Positions 9,929 to 20,323 of a DNA stretch of 64,000 nucleotides are shown one piece after another. The DNA is from Tridacna crocea. Its lineage: Eukaryota > Mollusca > Bivalvia > Cardiida > Cardiidae. Numbering within the stretch: the first letter of the stretch is position 1; each line of letters begins with the position of its first letter. The notes beneath the pieces were generated by a model. The model had not been told where the DNA came from. It saw only the letters and a program-made list of their open reading frames with translations, and searched no databases. A program made the position numbers and the translations under genes. The DNA lies in NCBI GenBank assembly GCA_943736015.1, contig OX031058.1:16703001-16767000 (forward strand), given 5' to 3'.

Positions 9929-10157
9929 TTAACCCCTTACCACACGGCAAAATTTTAGACCAATCCAAATTGAAAGCATTTGCAGACAAAAATTTCAAAG
10001 TGGCTCAAATGGTGCAATTCTGCTTTGATAGGGTAGAAAACATTGTGGGAAAAGGAGAAAATGCTGGTTACCAGCATTTTCTCCTTTTCCTCCAATGTTT
10101 TCCATAGGCTTCTTCTTCAGGGTCGTTAAAAGTCGTCATTATGTGGTAAACGGTTAA
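9929..10157 (+). mobile_element. F1 TTAA element, subfamily with GGTGCAATTC
   Basis: The L arm carries AATTTCAAAGTGGCTCAAAT, marking a subfamily also seen at 18073, 19013, 24846, 36643 and 41078. The core is intact. First member of a three-copy array. Confidence 0.92.
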
Positions 10158-10382
10158 GCCTTTACCAAACAATCCCTGGTTTTTACGACCCTGAGATAGA
10201 GGCCTATTGAAAACATTGTGGGAAAAGGAGAAAATGTTGGTAACCAGCATTTTCTCCTTTTCCGACAATGTTTTCTACCCTGCTGGAAACAAATTTCAGT
10301 TTTTGAGTTATGTTTATTTTGTCGTCTGCAAGTGCTCTCAATTTGGACCAGTCAAAAAGTTTATCGTTTGGTAAAGGGTTAG
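10154..10382 (-). mobile_element. F1 TTAA element, middle of array
   Basis: S-core-L copy sharing TTAA with both neighbours (right one mutated to TTAG). Its S arm reads CCCTGGTTTTTACGACCCTG, the same variant as 34491, 41299 and 58448. Confidence 0.92.
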
Positions 10383-10606
10383 CTCATCACAAAACAACAA
10401 ATTTATAGACTGCTCAAAATTGAAAGCATTTGCAAACGGCAAAATAAACGTGACTGAAAAATCAAAATTTGATTTGGGAAGGTTAGAAAACATTGTTGGG
10501 AAAGCAGAAAATGCTACTTACCAGCATTTTCTCCTTTTCCCACAATGTTTTCAAAAAGCTGCTACCTCAACGTCATCAAAAGTTGTCGTTGTGTGGTAAA
10601 GGTAAA
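10379..10606 (+). mobile_element. F1 TTAA element, end of array
   Basis: L-core-S copy closing the +/-/+ array. The core centre is altered to CTACTTACCAG and the final TTAA is lost (GGTAAA). Confidence 0.85.
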
Positions 10607-11218
10607 TACATAGCAGGACTTGGATCAGACCAAATAAAAGTCCAAAGAGTCACATAAGATACTGTAAAGTTGTTTCAAGAAAGAGCAGCCAACAAAATAG
10701 CCTTGCAATCAGGCGCTGCATTTGAGTAATTCTCATACGTAAACAAGGTACACAACCACATAAACTCACAGAAATAGGAGTTGTTACTTGCCCTTCTGAA
10801 AAAACAGGTTAGATTAGACAGTGCGACCAAAATGTTAACGTATTTGTTGTGCAGTTTTATTTGATGGTCTTTTTTTTTACTGAAAATACTCTATTTAATG
10901 GACTGATACCAGTCTACCAACGAAAGGTCCCTTTCTTTTCCTTTTCAAAATGAACTATGAAGATCAAACAAGTTCACTTTGCTGGTGCTTGAATCTCTAA
11001 CCTGCTAGACCCAAGTTAAGTTACAGAGCATTTAACTCACTAATTCTTATTATGGTCAACAAAAAAGCAATGGTGAATAAGGTCTTTAAATCTGACCCAC
11101 AAAGTTTCTTGTCATCTTATTTATGTAGAAAAAATCTTATGTTTAAGCTATAATCATCATAAATGAGATGCAAGAATGTAATTTGCTATTTTATTCACAT
11201 CTATAAAAATGCTTGTCC
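10607..11218. other. No gene seen
   Basis: No exon-like, SINE-like or F-type sequence was recognised. Confidence 0.45.
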
Positions 11219-11410
11219 TTTAACCAATCCATAAATTTCTTTTATTTAACCAAATTAAAAACTTTTGCAGACAACAAAAAAAATGCAAATCAAGTGATGC
11301 TTTCTGTCTTTGATACTGATAACCAGCATTTTCTCCTTTTCCTACAATGTTTTCAAAAGCCTTCTTCCTCAGGGTAGTTGATATTTCAGATTGTGTGAAA
11401 AAAGGGTTAA
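11219..11410 (+). mobile_element. F1 TTAA element, left core half deleted
   Basis: The L arm runs to GATGCTTTCTGTCTTTGATA and then jumps to ACTGATAACCAGCATTTTCT, so the left half of the palindrome is missing while the right half and S arm remain. Confidence 0.8.
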
Positions 11411-11499
11411 TCCCAAGAAAAGTAATGACCAATTAGTAAAGTCTCATACCACACTGAGCCAATGCTATTTCTGTGTGCAGTACCATGGGTAATATTTGG

Positions 11500-11595
11500 T
11501 GGTTATTAGCAATTTCTCCTTTTCCTACGAAGTTTTCATAAGGCTTTTTTTCCAGAGTTGTTAAAAGTTGCCAGGGATTTTGTGGTAAAGAGTTA
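11500..11595 (+). mobile_element. F1 right part only
   Basis: Begins inside the core (AGCAATTTCTCCTTTTCCTA), followed by an S arm ending in GGTAAAGAGTTAA. The L arm is absent. Confidence 0.7.
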
Positions 11596-11940
11596 ATTGC
11601 CTTGGAAAGTTAAGGTAATACAACATTTCAATGAATGAGCCATGCTCCATAAAACGGGGCCTAATGCATCTGCAACAAATATCAATCCATACCAGCCTCA
11701 ATCTATGCGTGCTGATATGAATTGAAACCTTTTGCTATTGGTCAATTTTCTGCTTGTCGAAGGATCAGTGTACCTAATGATCTAATGGTTTTTTATTGAT
11801 CCATGATACAATGACTTGCTCAGTATAATGCATCACAGAGATAGATTAAGCCCCCTTTTACCACAGCATGACTCAAATGAAATCATCAATGAGAAATTTT
11901 GTTATTACCCCATGTACTTTATCTATGGCACACTTTACAA

Positions 11941-12276
11941 TGATTGATTGAGTGATTGATTGTACGCTGTTTAACACCATTGTAACATTATTTCAGTTAT
12001 ATTGCAGTGGCTAATGCACCTATCCATATGTTCCTGGAGTTTCTATTACCAGTACTTCCGACAATTTTCTTTCAAATCCACTGGCTGCTTTCCCAGATAA
12101 GCATCATTGAAACAATGGTAAGCAGTAGGAGAGGCATGAATCCTGTCGTAGTGACAATCATCAATCCTTGGAAAGAATTTGGCCTAGCCAGGGGTCATAC
12201 CCAGGGATCCAACCCTGGACTCCATGTTCTCAAGTCCTGCATGCTACCGCTACCAACTGAGGAAGAGGGGCTTGGC
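11941..12276 (-). mobile_element. SINE-B, full length, with 13-bp target duplication
   Basis: Flanks GCACACTTTACAA (11928-11940) and GCACATTTTACAA (12277-12289) differ at one base. On the minus strand it has a GGTAGCGGTAGC-like A-box area, a B box near GGTTGGATCC, a body with GTCACTACGACAGGATTCAT, and a 3' end ATGGTGTTAAACAGCG plus a CAATCAATCA tail. Confidence 0.88.
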
Positions 12277-12467
12277 GCACATTTTACAAAGTTTACATGT
12301 TGGCAGCCACACGTTATATAATGGCAAAAAGTTGGGAGTGTTTACTAAATGATAAAAAATATATTTCATTCATGACCAAATAAAAATAAATGACTGAAGC
12401 ATATATATCTTGATTAACTTGTTACTTATATCTGACAACTTTTTTTGTGGTACAGCAATAAACAATT

Positions 12468-12545
12468 GCAATAAATGTAGGAAAAGGTGAAAATGCTCTA
12501 TCTAGATAGAGCAATTTTTCCTTTTCTCCAACATTGTAAGATGTT
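12468..12545. repeat. Degenerate F-type palindrome
   Basis: AAATGTAGGAAAAGGTGAAA...TTTTTCCTTTTCTCCAACAT with a central CTATCTAGATAG self-complement. It resembles an F core without arms. Confidence 0.5.
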
Positions 12546-12644
12546 TGTAAGTATTTAATCTTAACACTTGTGTTGCTTAGCAATTATTAATCCACAAGGA
12601 GATTTTTCAAGTTGTCCGCTGCAAAATGTTTCGGTAGGTAATGA

Positions 12645-12830
12645 TTGAACCCTTTTCCACACAATCCTGAGTTAGGAATGAGAGCTTTAAAAATACTGTC
12701 GGAAAATGAGAATATGCTAGTTTCAAGTATCTCCTTTCTACCGAGCCATGTTTCCTTCCTATTCAAATGCAAGGTCTATCATCTAAACCATATTTGAAGT
12801 CTGAAGCCATTTTGGTAAAGACTTGACTCT
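12645..12830 (-). mobile_element. F1 element, old
   Basis: TTGAACCCTTTTCCACACAA and a worn S arm, a broken core (CTGTCGGAAAATGAGAATAT), and a trace of the end TTTTGGTAAAGACTTGA. Confidence 0.55.
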
Positions 12831-12950
12831 ATATTCACAACCTTGTTTGTTTGATTACCCTAAAAAATTAAGCTTTTGAAAACATTCTGGGATAATGAAG
12901 CAATTGCAGGTAAATAGCATTTTCTCCTTTCTGAGAATCTTCTCTGCTCT

Positions 12951-13178
12951 TTCACTCTTTACCAAACGAAAATATTTTACGCTTGTCCAAATCAAAAGCA
13001 TTTGCAGACGACAAATAAAAGTGACTTAAAATTTGAAATTTGTTTTGTGAAGGGTAGAAAACATTCTGGGAAAAGGAGAAAATGCTGGTTACCAGCATTT
13101 TCTCCTTTTCCCATAATGTTTTCAAAAGGCGTCTTTATCAGTGGCGTCAAAAGTAGGGATTGTGTGGTAATGGGTTAA
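12951..13178 (+). mobile_element. F1 TTAA element, full length
   Basis: 228-bp L-core-S copy (TTCACTCTTTACCAAACG to GGTAATGGGTTAA). The core has one unpaired change (CATTCTGGG against CCCATAATG). Just upstream, 12875-12945 holds another eroded core. Confidence 0.92.
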
Positions 13179-13697
13179 AGGACAAACTGCATCATTTGAG
13201 CTTCACTGATTTTTTCACCTACGATGGCTATCACTTTGGACAATTCTCAGTCTTTAGTTGTCTGATAAAGAGGTATAATTATAATCCTAGATGAGCCAAA
13301 GAATAAAATATACTCCATTTTATTTATGCTTACATACAAACTTAATGACCTTAATATTGTAATGAATTCCGTGGAATATCATGCCGCGATGCCAAAATGA
13401 GATTCATACCTTTGGATTAAATAGCCAGGATACGGGATAAAAATTGATTACGGTTTCAGACATAAACCCCCAATTGAGTATTTAACCTGGATTCCGTTAA
13501 GTGCGAGTTATTGTTGTTCCAGAAATTAAGATGAACATTTTAGTAAAAACCATAACAAAAACCCGACATAAAACATCTATTATAATTAGATCATGCCCCA
13601 GCCTACTGGATTCATGGGTTAATTGGATGGGGCTCCCCTTGTTGGGGGTGTGATTCCCCAGCATGTTGCTATGGCTCCAAAATACACAGAAATTCTC
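13179..13697. other. No gene seen
   Basis: Includes a G/C-richer patch near 13626-13665 (GGGGCTCCCC, GTTGGGGGTG) but no recognisable feature. Confidence 0.45.
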
Positions 13698-13912
13698 TTG
13701 ACTCTTTACAAAGTAACAAAATTTCTGCCTTGTCCAAATTGAAAGCATTATGCAGACGACAATTTCAGTGAAGTTTTTCTTTGATAAGGTTGAAAACATT
13801 GCGGGAAAAGGAGAAAATGCAGGTTACCAGATTTTCTCCTATACCCTAGAGGTTTCGAAAAGGCCGCTTTCCTAGAATCGTAAAAAGTCGGCCTTGTACG
13901 GTAAAGGATTCA
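13698..13912 (+). mobile_element. F1 TTAA element
   Basis: L-core-S copy with a damaged right core half (ATTTTCTCCTATACCCTAGA) and TTGA/TTCA in place of TTAA. Confidence 0.8.
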
Positions 13913-14148
13913 CTCTTTCCCAGAGGACAAAATCTTGAATTTGTCCATATTGAAATTCTTTCCAGATAACAAAATCACATTTGGCTTAAACATTGGGAAG
14001 CTATATTAGTCTATGTAAAGGTAGCAAACATTGTAGAAAAAGCAGAAAATGTTGGTAAACAGCATTTTGCTACTTTTCCGCAATGTTTTCAATACCTTTA
14101 TTCTTTATCATGGTTAAAACAAAGGAATGTTGGTTGGTATAGAGTAAA
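13909..14148 (+). mobile_element. F1 TTAA element, tandem with previous
   Basis: Starts at the shared TTCA. The L arm is strongly diverged and the core contains GTTGGTAAACAGC. This is a same-orientation neighbour, unlike most abutting pairs. Confidence 0.75.
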
Positions 14149-14249
14149 ACACCAGTATATCCCAGATAGATAATAGAAAAGTACAGGAAAAAATTAGAAG
14201 CATCTGGGATGATGAATTATAGTGATGATTAAGTTTAGTTTGTATCCCC

Positions 14250-14500
14250 CTACCCTTTACCAAACAATCCCAAGTTTAACTCTGCAAAACATTCCCTGGT
14301 TTTCACAACTCTGTGAAAGAAGTCTATAGAAAACATTGTGTGAAAAGGAGAAAATGCTGGTAACCAGCATTTTCTCCTTTTCACACAATGTTTTCTACCC
14401 TTCCCAAAACAAATTTCAATTTTTAAGCCATGTCATTTTGTCCTCTGCAAATGCTTTCAATTTTGACAAGTTTACAGTTTTGTCATTTGGTAAAGAGCTG
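14250..14500 (-). mobile_element. F1 TTAA element with mirrored core change and S-arm duplication
   Basis: The core reads TTGTGTGAAAAGG...CCTTTTCACACAA: the usual GTGGG/CCCAC is changed in both halves. The S arm is partly doubled (CAATCCCAAGTTTAACTCTG, then CATTCCCTGGTTTTCACAAC). Confidence 0.87.
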
Positions 14501-15394
14501 AGTCATGCAGAAGACTTTGTCTCCTTTGGGGCAGACCACTATTGTATTGAAATGATTATCGCTAAATGACAATTTGTATGAGGGACTGCATGAAATCACA
14601 TGCCTAGTGCTGGATACATCTTCGCGAGCCAAGGTTTCGATCACTACGTGGATCTTACCTTGGCTGATTGAGCCTGATTTTGAGATTCCTGCGATGCGCC
14701 CTCTATTGGATGCTGGTTATTACCCCCCTTTACATCATATTTCTAAAAGCCAATGAAATATCATTTTACAAACCACTTATGAATACACATGAAGCGATAA
14801 GCAGACATCCACGTGGGTTTCCATGTTTACATTCTATTCGAAAGATAGTGACCTTATTCTATCTTGATCAAAGACGAAATGCTATGAGCGATTTCATTCG
14901 TTGCAGTTAAGAGCTGGCTGCATCCAATGAAAAAGTGTATTGGGGGAATGTAAAAATCAAGCTCAATCCGCCAAGGGTAGAGTAGCTAGTGAATCGCCAG
15001 CCTTGGCCTGCGAAGATGCGCTGGATAGAGCCCACTGATAGGCTAAAAGGTGTTGTCTTTGCCAATGTGAGAGAACTGTTCCAACTACACCAATGGTCAG
15101 CTGACAACATTCTTGTTCCTTTTCCAGGGATGTATTCCAACTGTTCTCGAAAAAAACAAATCCCTAAATGTTCAACTTTTGCATGATTTGTAATAGTAAC
15201 AATAAATAGTGGCACAGAAATGCTTTCTCTCCTATACTGATGACAGTTGCATCAGTGCTACTTCAAAGGAGGCATAAACCAAGATCAGATAGTGATGTCC
15301 TGTAATCATGAATCTATATTGTAAATCATTTCACATGAATTTGTGAGCTATTTTGTGAGATATTCTTGTCTTTATCACCTCAGGCTTTCAAACA
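14501..15394. other. No recognised gene; base composition differs
   Basis: About 14580-15190 looks richer in G+C than its surroundings and lacks F-type repeats. Open frames on both strands (longest about 100 codons) show no motif I recognise and no clear splice-bounded exon. It could be an unannotated unique segment or an unknown element. Confidence 0.4.
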
Positions 15395-15525
15395 GAGGTG
15401 AGGAAAAAGTTGAGCTGAACCAACCTCATGTTAGCAACATTTCCTTTTCCAACCATGTATTCAATAAACCTTTTATTTTGGGGTCATTGCGACTGTGGAC
15501 TATTCAGTATAGGGTTAATCAATCA
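15395..15525 (+). mobile_element. F1 right-part remnant
   Basis: Worn core (AACATTTCCTTTTCCAACCA) and a diverged S arm ending in ATAGGGTTAA. Confidence 0.5.
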
Positions 15526-15807
15526 GGTTACATGGTGTATCTTTTTTTTCTGTAGGCCCAACAAAAAATAAAATCCTCTTATTTCTGATTTTACCATACA
15601 AGGTCAAATTAAGTTACCGCACAGACATTCTAGACAAATGTCTCTCAGGGGCACTTGCAAATTCAATTACGATGAAAACTTGTGTCAATTTTCTTTACAG
15701 CCTTGTTTTAAAACACGACACAACTAATTTATGATACACTATTTATGTCCTCCTAGGGAAAATAAGACAAATCCAAGTACCAGAGAGCTGGCAATACATA
15801 TCTATGT

Positions 15808-16033
15808 TTTACCAATTACCAAATAGCAAAATTTTACGTTTGTCCAAATTGAAAGCCTTTGCAGACGACAAAATAAAGTGACTGAAAATTTGAAATTTGT
15901 TTTGTGAAGGGTAGAAAACATTGTGGGAAAAGAAGAAAATGCTGGTTACCAGCATTTTCTCCTTTTCCCACCATGTTTTCTAAAGGCTTCTTTTTCAGGG
16001 GAGTCAAAAGTAGGGATTGTGTGGCAGTGGGTT
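15808..16033 (+). mobile_element. F1 TTAA element, full length
   Basis: Young-subfamily L-core-S copy (GTGACTGAAAATTTGAAATT). The 3' end GGCAGTGGGTT runs directly into the half copy that follows at GTGGGTTTTCTACCC. Confidence 0.9.
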
Positions 16034-16209
16034 TTCTACCCTATCAAGGCAAAATTGCACCATTTGAGCCACTTTGAAATCGTTGTCTGCAAATGCTTTC
16101 ATTTTGGATAGGTCTGAAATATTGCTGTGTGGTAACAGGTTAATATGCCATCTGGCAATGCTTTGAATTTAGACCAGTTTAAGAATATACTATGTGGTAA
16201 GGAGCTAAT
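16030..16209 (-). mobile_element. Two F1 L-arm fragments in a row
   Basis: 16030-16142 begins at the exact core/L-arm boundary (TTTTCTACCCTATCAAGGCA) and ends in GTAACAGGTTAA. 16139-16209 is a shorter L-arm piece ending in GTAAGGAGCTAA. Neither has an S arm or core. Confidence 0.75.
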
Positions 16210-16818
16210 TTAGGGGAACTGTTCATTAACCTTTTAGATGGGCTTGGTTCTAAATGAACAATTGGTCTAGGTATTTGATCATCACTGGCTGCCCTTGTTG
16301 TGTGGGTATTACCCTTTGATAATCCACTGCAAAGCCCCAGTTTTGCTACTCTAGTAAAAGTAACAAATTCAGAAATAAAACTGCCCATTGTGCTATGACA
16401 GAGGTTGTTGCCTGTAGTGTTACAGAAAGTTATTCAAGAATATCAGTGGGTCTGTGTTAAACGTTGCAATCTTGTTTCAAGGAGGTGAAATATCAGCCAC
16501 AAGATGTAATAAAGGTACTGAGGGACATAAATCTACTTGAAAAGGTGTTAGAAATTTTGGCAATTTTTTGGTCATGATAGAGTTACTTCCCTTTAATAAG
16601 ATCTCAACTTCCTTCTCTTTCACTTTCCTTCAACTCTAAAAGTCCTGCTAATTGCTATGTCTTTTTTGTATATTTCACTATGACTGAAACTTTTATTATC
16701 CCTACTTAACTTGACAACTTTTTTGGGCTGTTTGAAACCATATTCAACAGACAAAAACAGACGCTTCGCCAGAGCCAATCACAAGGCATGTTCATATCCA
16801 AATGTACAACTGGATAGT
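16210..16818. other. No gene seen
   Basis: Nothing recognised on either strand. Confidence 0.45.
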
Positions 16819-17050
16819 TTAATTCTTTACCAAACGACAAAATTTAGACTGGTCCAAATTGAAAGCACTTGCAGATGACAAAATATAATTATGTAACTCA
16901 AAAACTGAAATTTGTTTCCCGCAGGATATAAAACATTGTGGAAAACGGAGAAAATGCTGGTCACCAGCATTTTCTCCTTTTCCCACAATGTTTTCAAAAG
17001 GCTTCTATCTTAGGGTCGTAAAACCCAGGGATTGTTTGGTAAAGGGTTAA
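16819..17050 (+). mobile_element. F1 TTAA element, full length
   Basis: L-core-S copy with intact TTAA ends. The S arm variant AAAACCCAGGGATTGTTTGG matches the group at 7075 and 36000. Confidence 0.92.
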
Positions 17051-17145
17051 AACTATGCTGAAGAGGGTGGTTGAAATTGAAAACCGGATTTTCAGAGAAC
17101 AGGTCATTCACCTCAGTTGTATAGGATTTGGAAGATAGGAATGTT

Positions 17146-17215
17146 TTGTTCCTTACAAGAAGATAAAATTGCAGACTTGTCTAACTTGAAAGCATAAATG
17201 CAGCCATCAAATTAA
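17146..17215 (+). mobile_element. F1 L-arm fragment
   Basis: AAAATTGCAGACTTGTCTAA and AAGCATAAATGCAGCCATCA, ending where the next copy's TTAA starts. I looked for its missing half on the far side of that copy and did not find it. Confidence 0.55.
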
Positions 17216-17441
17216 CCCCTTACCACACAATCCCTACTTTTGACGCCCCTGAGAAAGAAGCCTTTAGAAAACATTGTGGGAAAAGGAGAAAATGCTGTAA
17301 AACAGCATTTTCTCCTTTTCCCACAATTTTTTCTCCCCTTCATGAAACAAAATTCAAAGTTTCAGTCACTTTTATTTTGTCATCTGCAAATACTTTCAAT
17401 TGTAGACAAACCTAAAATTTTGTCGTTTGGTAATGAGTTAA
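17212..17441 (-). mobile_element. F1 TTAA element, full length
   Basis: S-core-L copy of the young subfamily (TTTTGACGCCCCTGAGAAAG). The core centre reads GCTGTAAAACAGC. Confidence 0.93.
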
Positions 17442-17503
17442 ATTCGTAGATCAAATGATTCTTACTTCTGTTCCACATGATAAAAATCTTGTGCTTGACC
17501 AAA

Positions 17504-17741
17504 TTAACCCATTACTACACAATCCCTACTTTTGACAACCCTGAGAAAAAAAGCCTTTTGAAAACATTGTGGGAAAAGGAGAAAATGCTGGTAACCAGCA
17601 TTTTCTCCTTTTCTCAAAATGGTTTCTTATATAATCATTCACAAAACAAATTTCAAATTTTTCAGTAACTTTTATTTTGTCTTCTGCCAATGCTTTCGAT
17701 TTGGACAAGCCAAAATTCTTTTCGTTTGGTAATGAGTTTAA
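17504..17741 (-). mobile_element. F1 TTAA element, full length
   Basis: S-core-L copy. The right core half is altered to CTCAAAATGGTTTC, and an extra ATATAATCATTCAC lies between core and L arm. Confidence 0.9.
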
Positions 17742-17832
17742 CACATTGAAAGTATTTGCATGCGACAACTTTAATGTAGCTAAAATGATGACTTTGGTTT
17801 AGCCAATCAAAAAAAAGGTTAATTTCTTAATC

Positions 17833-18059
17833 TTAACCCGTTACCACACAATCCCTACTTTTGACAACCATGAGAAAGAGGCCTAGAGTAAACATCGTGG
17901 GAAAAGGAGAAAATGCTGGTAACCAGCGTTTTCTCCTTTTCCCACAATGTTTTCTACCCTTCCCAAATCAAATTTCAATTTAAGAATCATTTTAATTTTG
18001 TCTTCTGCAAATGCTTTCAATTTGGAAAGCCCAACATATTTTTGTTTAGTTAGACTTAA
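17833..18059 (-). mobile_element. F1 TTAA element, full length
   Basis: S-core-L copy (TTAACCCGTTACCACACAAT). Its 3' end is worn (TTTTTGTTTAGTTAGACTTAA). Confidence 0.88.
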
Positions 18060-18072
18060 GTGAGTACCAGGC

Positions 18073-18301
18073 TTGACCCTTTACCAGGACGACAAAATTT
18101 TAGCCCCATCCAAACTGAAAGTATTTGCAGACGACAATTTCAATGTGGCTTAAATGGTGCAATTGCTAGTTGATAGGATAGTAAATATAATGGAAAAGGA
18201 GAAAATGCTGGTTACCAGCATTTTCTCCTTTTCCCACAATGTTTTCAAAAGGCTTCTTTCTGAAGGTCGTCAAAAGTAATCATTGTGAGGGAAAGGGTTA
18301 A
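18073..18301 (+). mobile_element. F1 TTAA element, GGTGCAATT subfamily
   Basis: L-core-S copy with a degraded left core edge (AAATATAATGGAAAAGGAG) and an intact right half. Confidence 0.9.
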
Positions 18302-18331
18302 ATTTATATATCCAAATAGGCTGAAACAGCA

Positions 18332-18561
18332 TCGACCCTTTACCACAGAGTTACAAGTTTTAATGAACCTGAGAAAGCAGCCATTTGAAAACATTGTGGG
18401 AAAAGGAGAGAATGCTGATAATTAGCATTTTCCCCTTTTCCCACAATCACAGTTTTCGACCATATCAAAGAACATTCCATCATTTGAATCAAATTCAAAT
18501 TGTCATCTGCAATGCACTGAATTTGGACAATTGTTAATTTTTGTCATTTGGTAAAGAGTAA
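18332..18561 (-). mobile_element. F1 TTAA element
   Basis: S-core-L copy. The core centre is mutated to GCTGATAATTAGC, which is still self-complementary, and an insertion (CACAATCACAGTTTTC) sits at the right core edge. Confidence 0.82.
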
Positions 18562-18824
18562 AACAACAAACACTGTGAAAGAAACCTTAAAATGCATAGT
18601 GAGGTAAAAGGTCCACCTCTAAAATTATACTTAGGATGCAGTGGAGGGTATGAACCCAATAGATTCAACATAAAAATGTCAGATGTCACATTCTTTTTAC
18701 ACCTTTTTTAACACTGAATTATTGATACCTTTACAATGTAACAACCTGATTATAAACAGGATTATGCAAATGAGTTTCATCTAAGTACAACATTTGCCCC
18801 CTTTAACAGTCTGCAACCCTTTCC

Positions 18825-19278
18825 TTAACTCTTTACCGAACAACAAATTTATAGACTGGTCCAAATTGAGAGCATTTGAAGGCCACAAAATAGAAGTGAC
18901 TGAAAAATTGAAATTTTATTTGGGAAGGGTAGAAAACATTGTGTGAAAAGGAGAAAATGCTGGTAACCAGAATTTTCTCCTTTTCCTACAATTTTTTCAA
19001 AAGGTTTCCAGCTTAACCCTTTACCACACAGAAAAAATTTAGACCTATCCAAATTGAAAGCATATGCAGACAACAATTTCAAAGTGGCTCAAATTGAGCA
19101 ATCTTGCTTTGATAGGGTAGAAAACATTGTGGGAAAAGGAGAAAATGCTGGTTACTAGCATTTTCTCCTTTTCCCACAATGTTTTGAAAAAGTTTCTTCC
19201 TCAGGGTCGTTAAAAGCCGTCATTGTTTGGTAAAGGGTTAAGGTTGTCACAAGTCATCATTGTGTGGTGAAGGGTCAA
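18825..19278 (+). mobile_element. F1 outer copy, interrupted at TTAA
   Basis: L arm and core run to CAAAAGGTTTCCAGC, then TTAA, then a complete second copy. After the second TTAA the missing S arm continues (GGTTGTCACAAGTCATCATT) to GAAGGGTCAA. Removing the insert gives a 229-bp element of normal layout. The core centre is GGTAACC, unusual for L-first. Confidence 0.93.
19013..19241 (+). mobile_element. F1 inner copy nested in another F1
   Basis: 229-bp L-core-S copy of the GGTGCAATT subfamily with TTAA on both sides. Both flanks belong to one interrupted element, so the TTAA is a genuine target duplication. Confidence 0.95.
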
Positions 19279-19459
19279 CTTTTTACAGAATCTTAAACCA
19301 GTCAAACTTTGAAACAATTGCTTTGAACAAAATGAAAGAAACTAAACTGACAAAATTTGTCCTTGATTCAACATAAATCTAAGCTTTGATACACAATGAC
19401 AGGTAAGAGCATAATGTCGTAAACATAATTGACATTACTTTTTTCGTTAGCAACAATGT

Positions 19460-19670
19460 TTTTACCCATTACCGCACAATCCCTACTTTTGACGCCCCTG
19501 GAAAAGACGCTTTTTGAAAACATTGTGGGAAAGTGAGAAAATGCTGGTAACCACAATGTTTTCTACCTAATCAATAAACAATTGAATCATTAGAGCTACA
19601 CTGAAATTGTTGTCTGCAAATGCTTCCAATTTGGACAGAGCTAAAATTTTGTTGTCTGGTAAAGGGTTAA
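19460..19670 (-). mobile_element. F1 element with core half-deletion
   Basis: The S arm and left core half reach GCTGGTAACCA and then jump to CAATGTTTTC, removing most of the right half. The L arm is intact, ending GGTAAAGGGTTAA. Confidence 0.87.
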
Positions 19671-19711
19671 GAGGTGGTCTGAAGCAGGAGGTAACATGTA
19701 AACTCTTCACA

Positions 19712-19872
19712 AAGAAAGAACATTTGAGCCTTATCCATACTGTAAGCATTAGCACGCAATTGCCTAAATTTGGTCCGACCTGTGAAACTTGTCCCTCCAA
19801 GCAAAAAGCAGTGCAGAAAAGGGATAAAATGCAACCAAATTTTCTCCTTTCCTCACAATGTCAAGAAAGATG
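19712..19872 (+). mobile_element. F1 remnant
   Basis: AACTCTTCACAAAGAAAGAA, a faint L arm, and a core trace (AAAAGGGATAAAATGC, TTTTCTCCTTTCCTCACAAT). Confidence 0.4.
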
Positions 19873-19984
19873 AAGGGCTGATCCCCAGCGTATTCATCTG
19901 CTAAAGATTTGATTCTGATTCCCTGTGGAAACCAATTTGCTGTCGATAACTGAACTTTTTTGTGACATGAACTATCTTCTTAAC

Positions 19985-20105
19985 AGGTCAGAAAACATTG
20001 TCGGAATAGAAGAAAATGCTGATTGTCAGTATTTTGGAGGCTCAGTCTTCCCACACTGTTTTCCAAAGACATTTTTCCTTGCAACTGATTGGTGAAGGGT
20101 TGAGA
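19985..20105 (+). mobile_element. F1 remnant, core and S arm
   Basis: AGGTCAGAAAACATTGTCGG and GAAAATGCTGATTGTCAG form a core trace. The S side ends in GGTGAAGGGTTGA. Confidence 0.45.
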
Positions 20106-20212
20106 AAATGTCTATCGTCTAAAGTATCATGTACATCACTGCCCTCATACATATTCAGTATGTCCTCAATGAACTTTCTGAAATTTTATCTACATCTGTA
20201 ATGGCATGTTTA

Positions 20213-20323
20213 TTAACCCTTTACCACTCAGTCCAAAAATTTTCTGAGTCACCCTAATTTTGTCTTCTGCAAATGCTTCCAATTTGGATTAGTCTAAAAT
20301 CATGTTGTATGGTAAAGACTTAA
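20213..20323 (-). mobile_element. F1 derivative with the whole core deleted
   Basis: Only 111 bp: TTAACCCTTTACCACTCAGT, then directly the outer L arm (TTGTCTTCTGCAAATGCTTC) and AAAGACTTAA. Ends are preserved while the palindrome is gone. Confidence 0.85.

Noticed and set aside
14574..15215. Gene in the G+C-richer island, either strand
   Set aside because: Frames of 60-102 codons overlap on both strands and show no recognisable domain; could be tested by translated search but not supported here.
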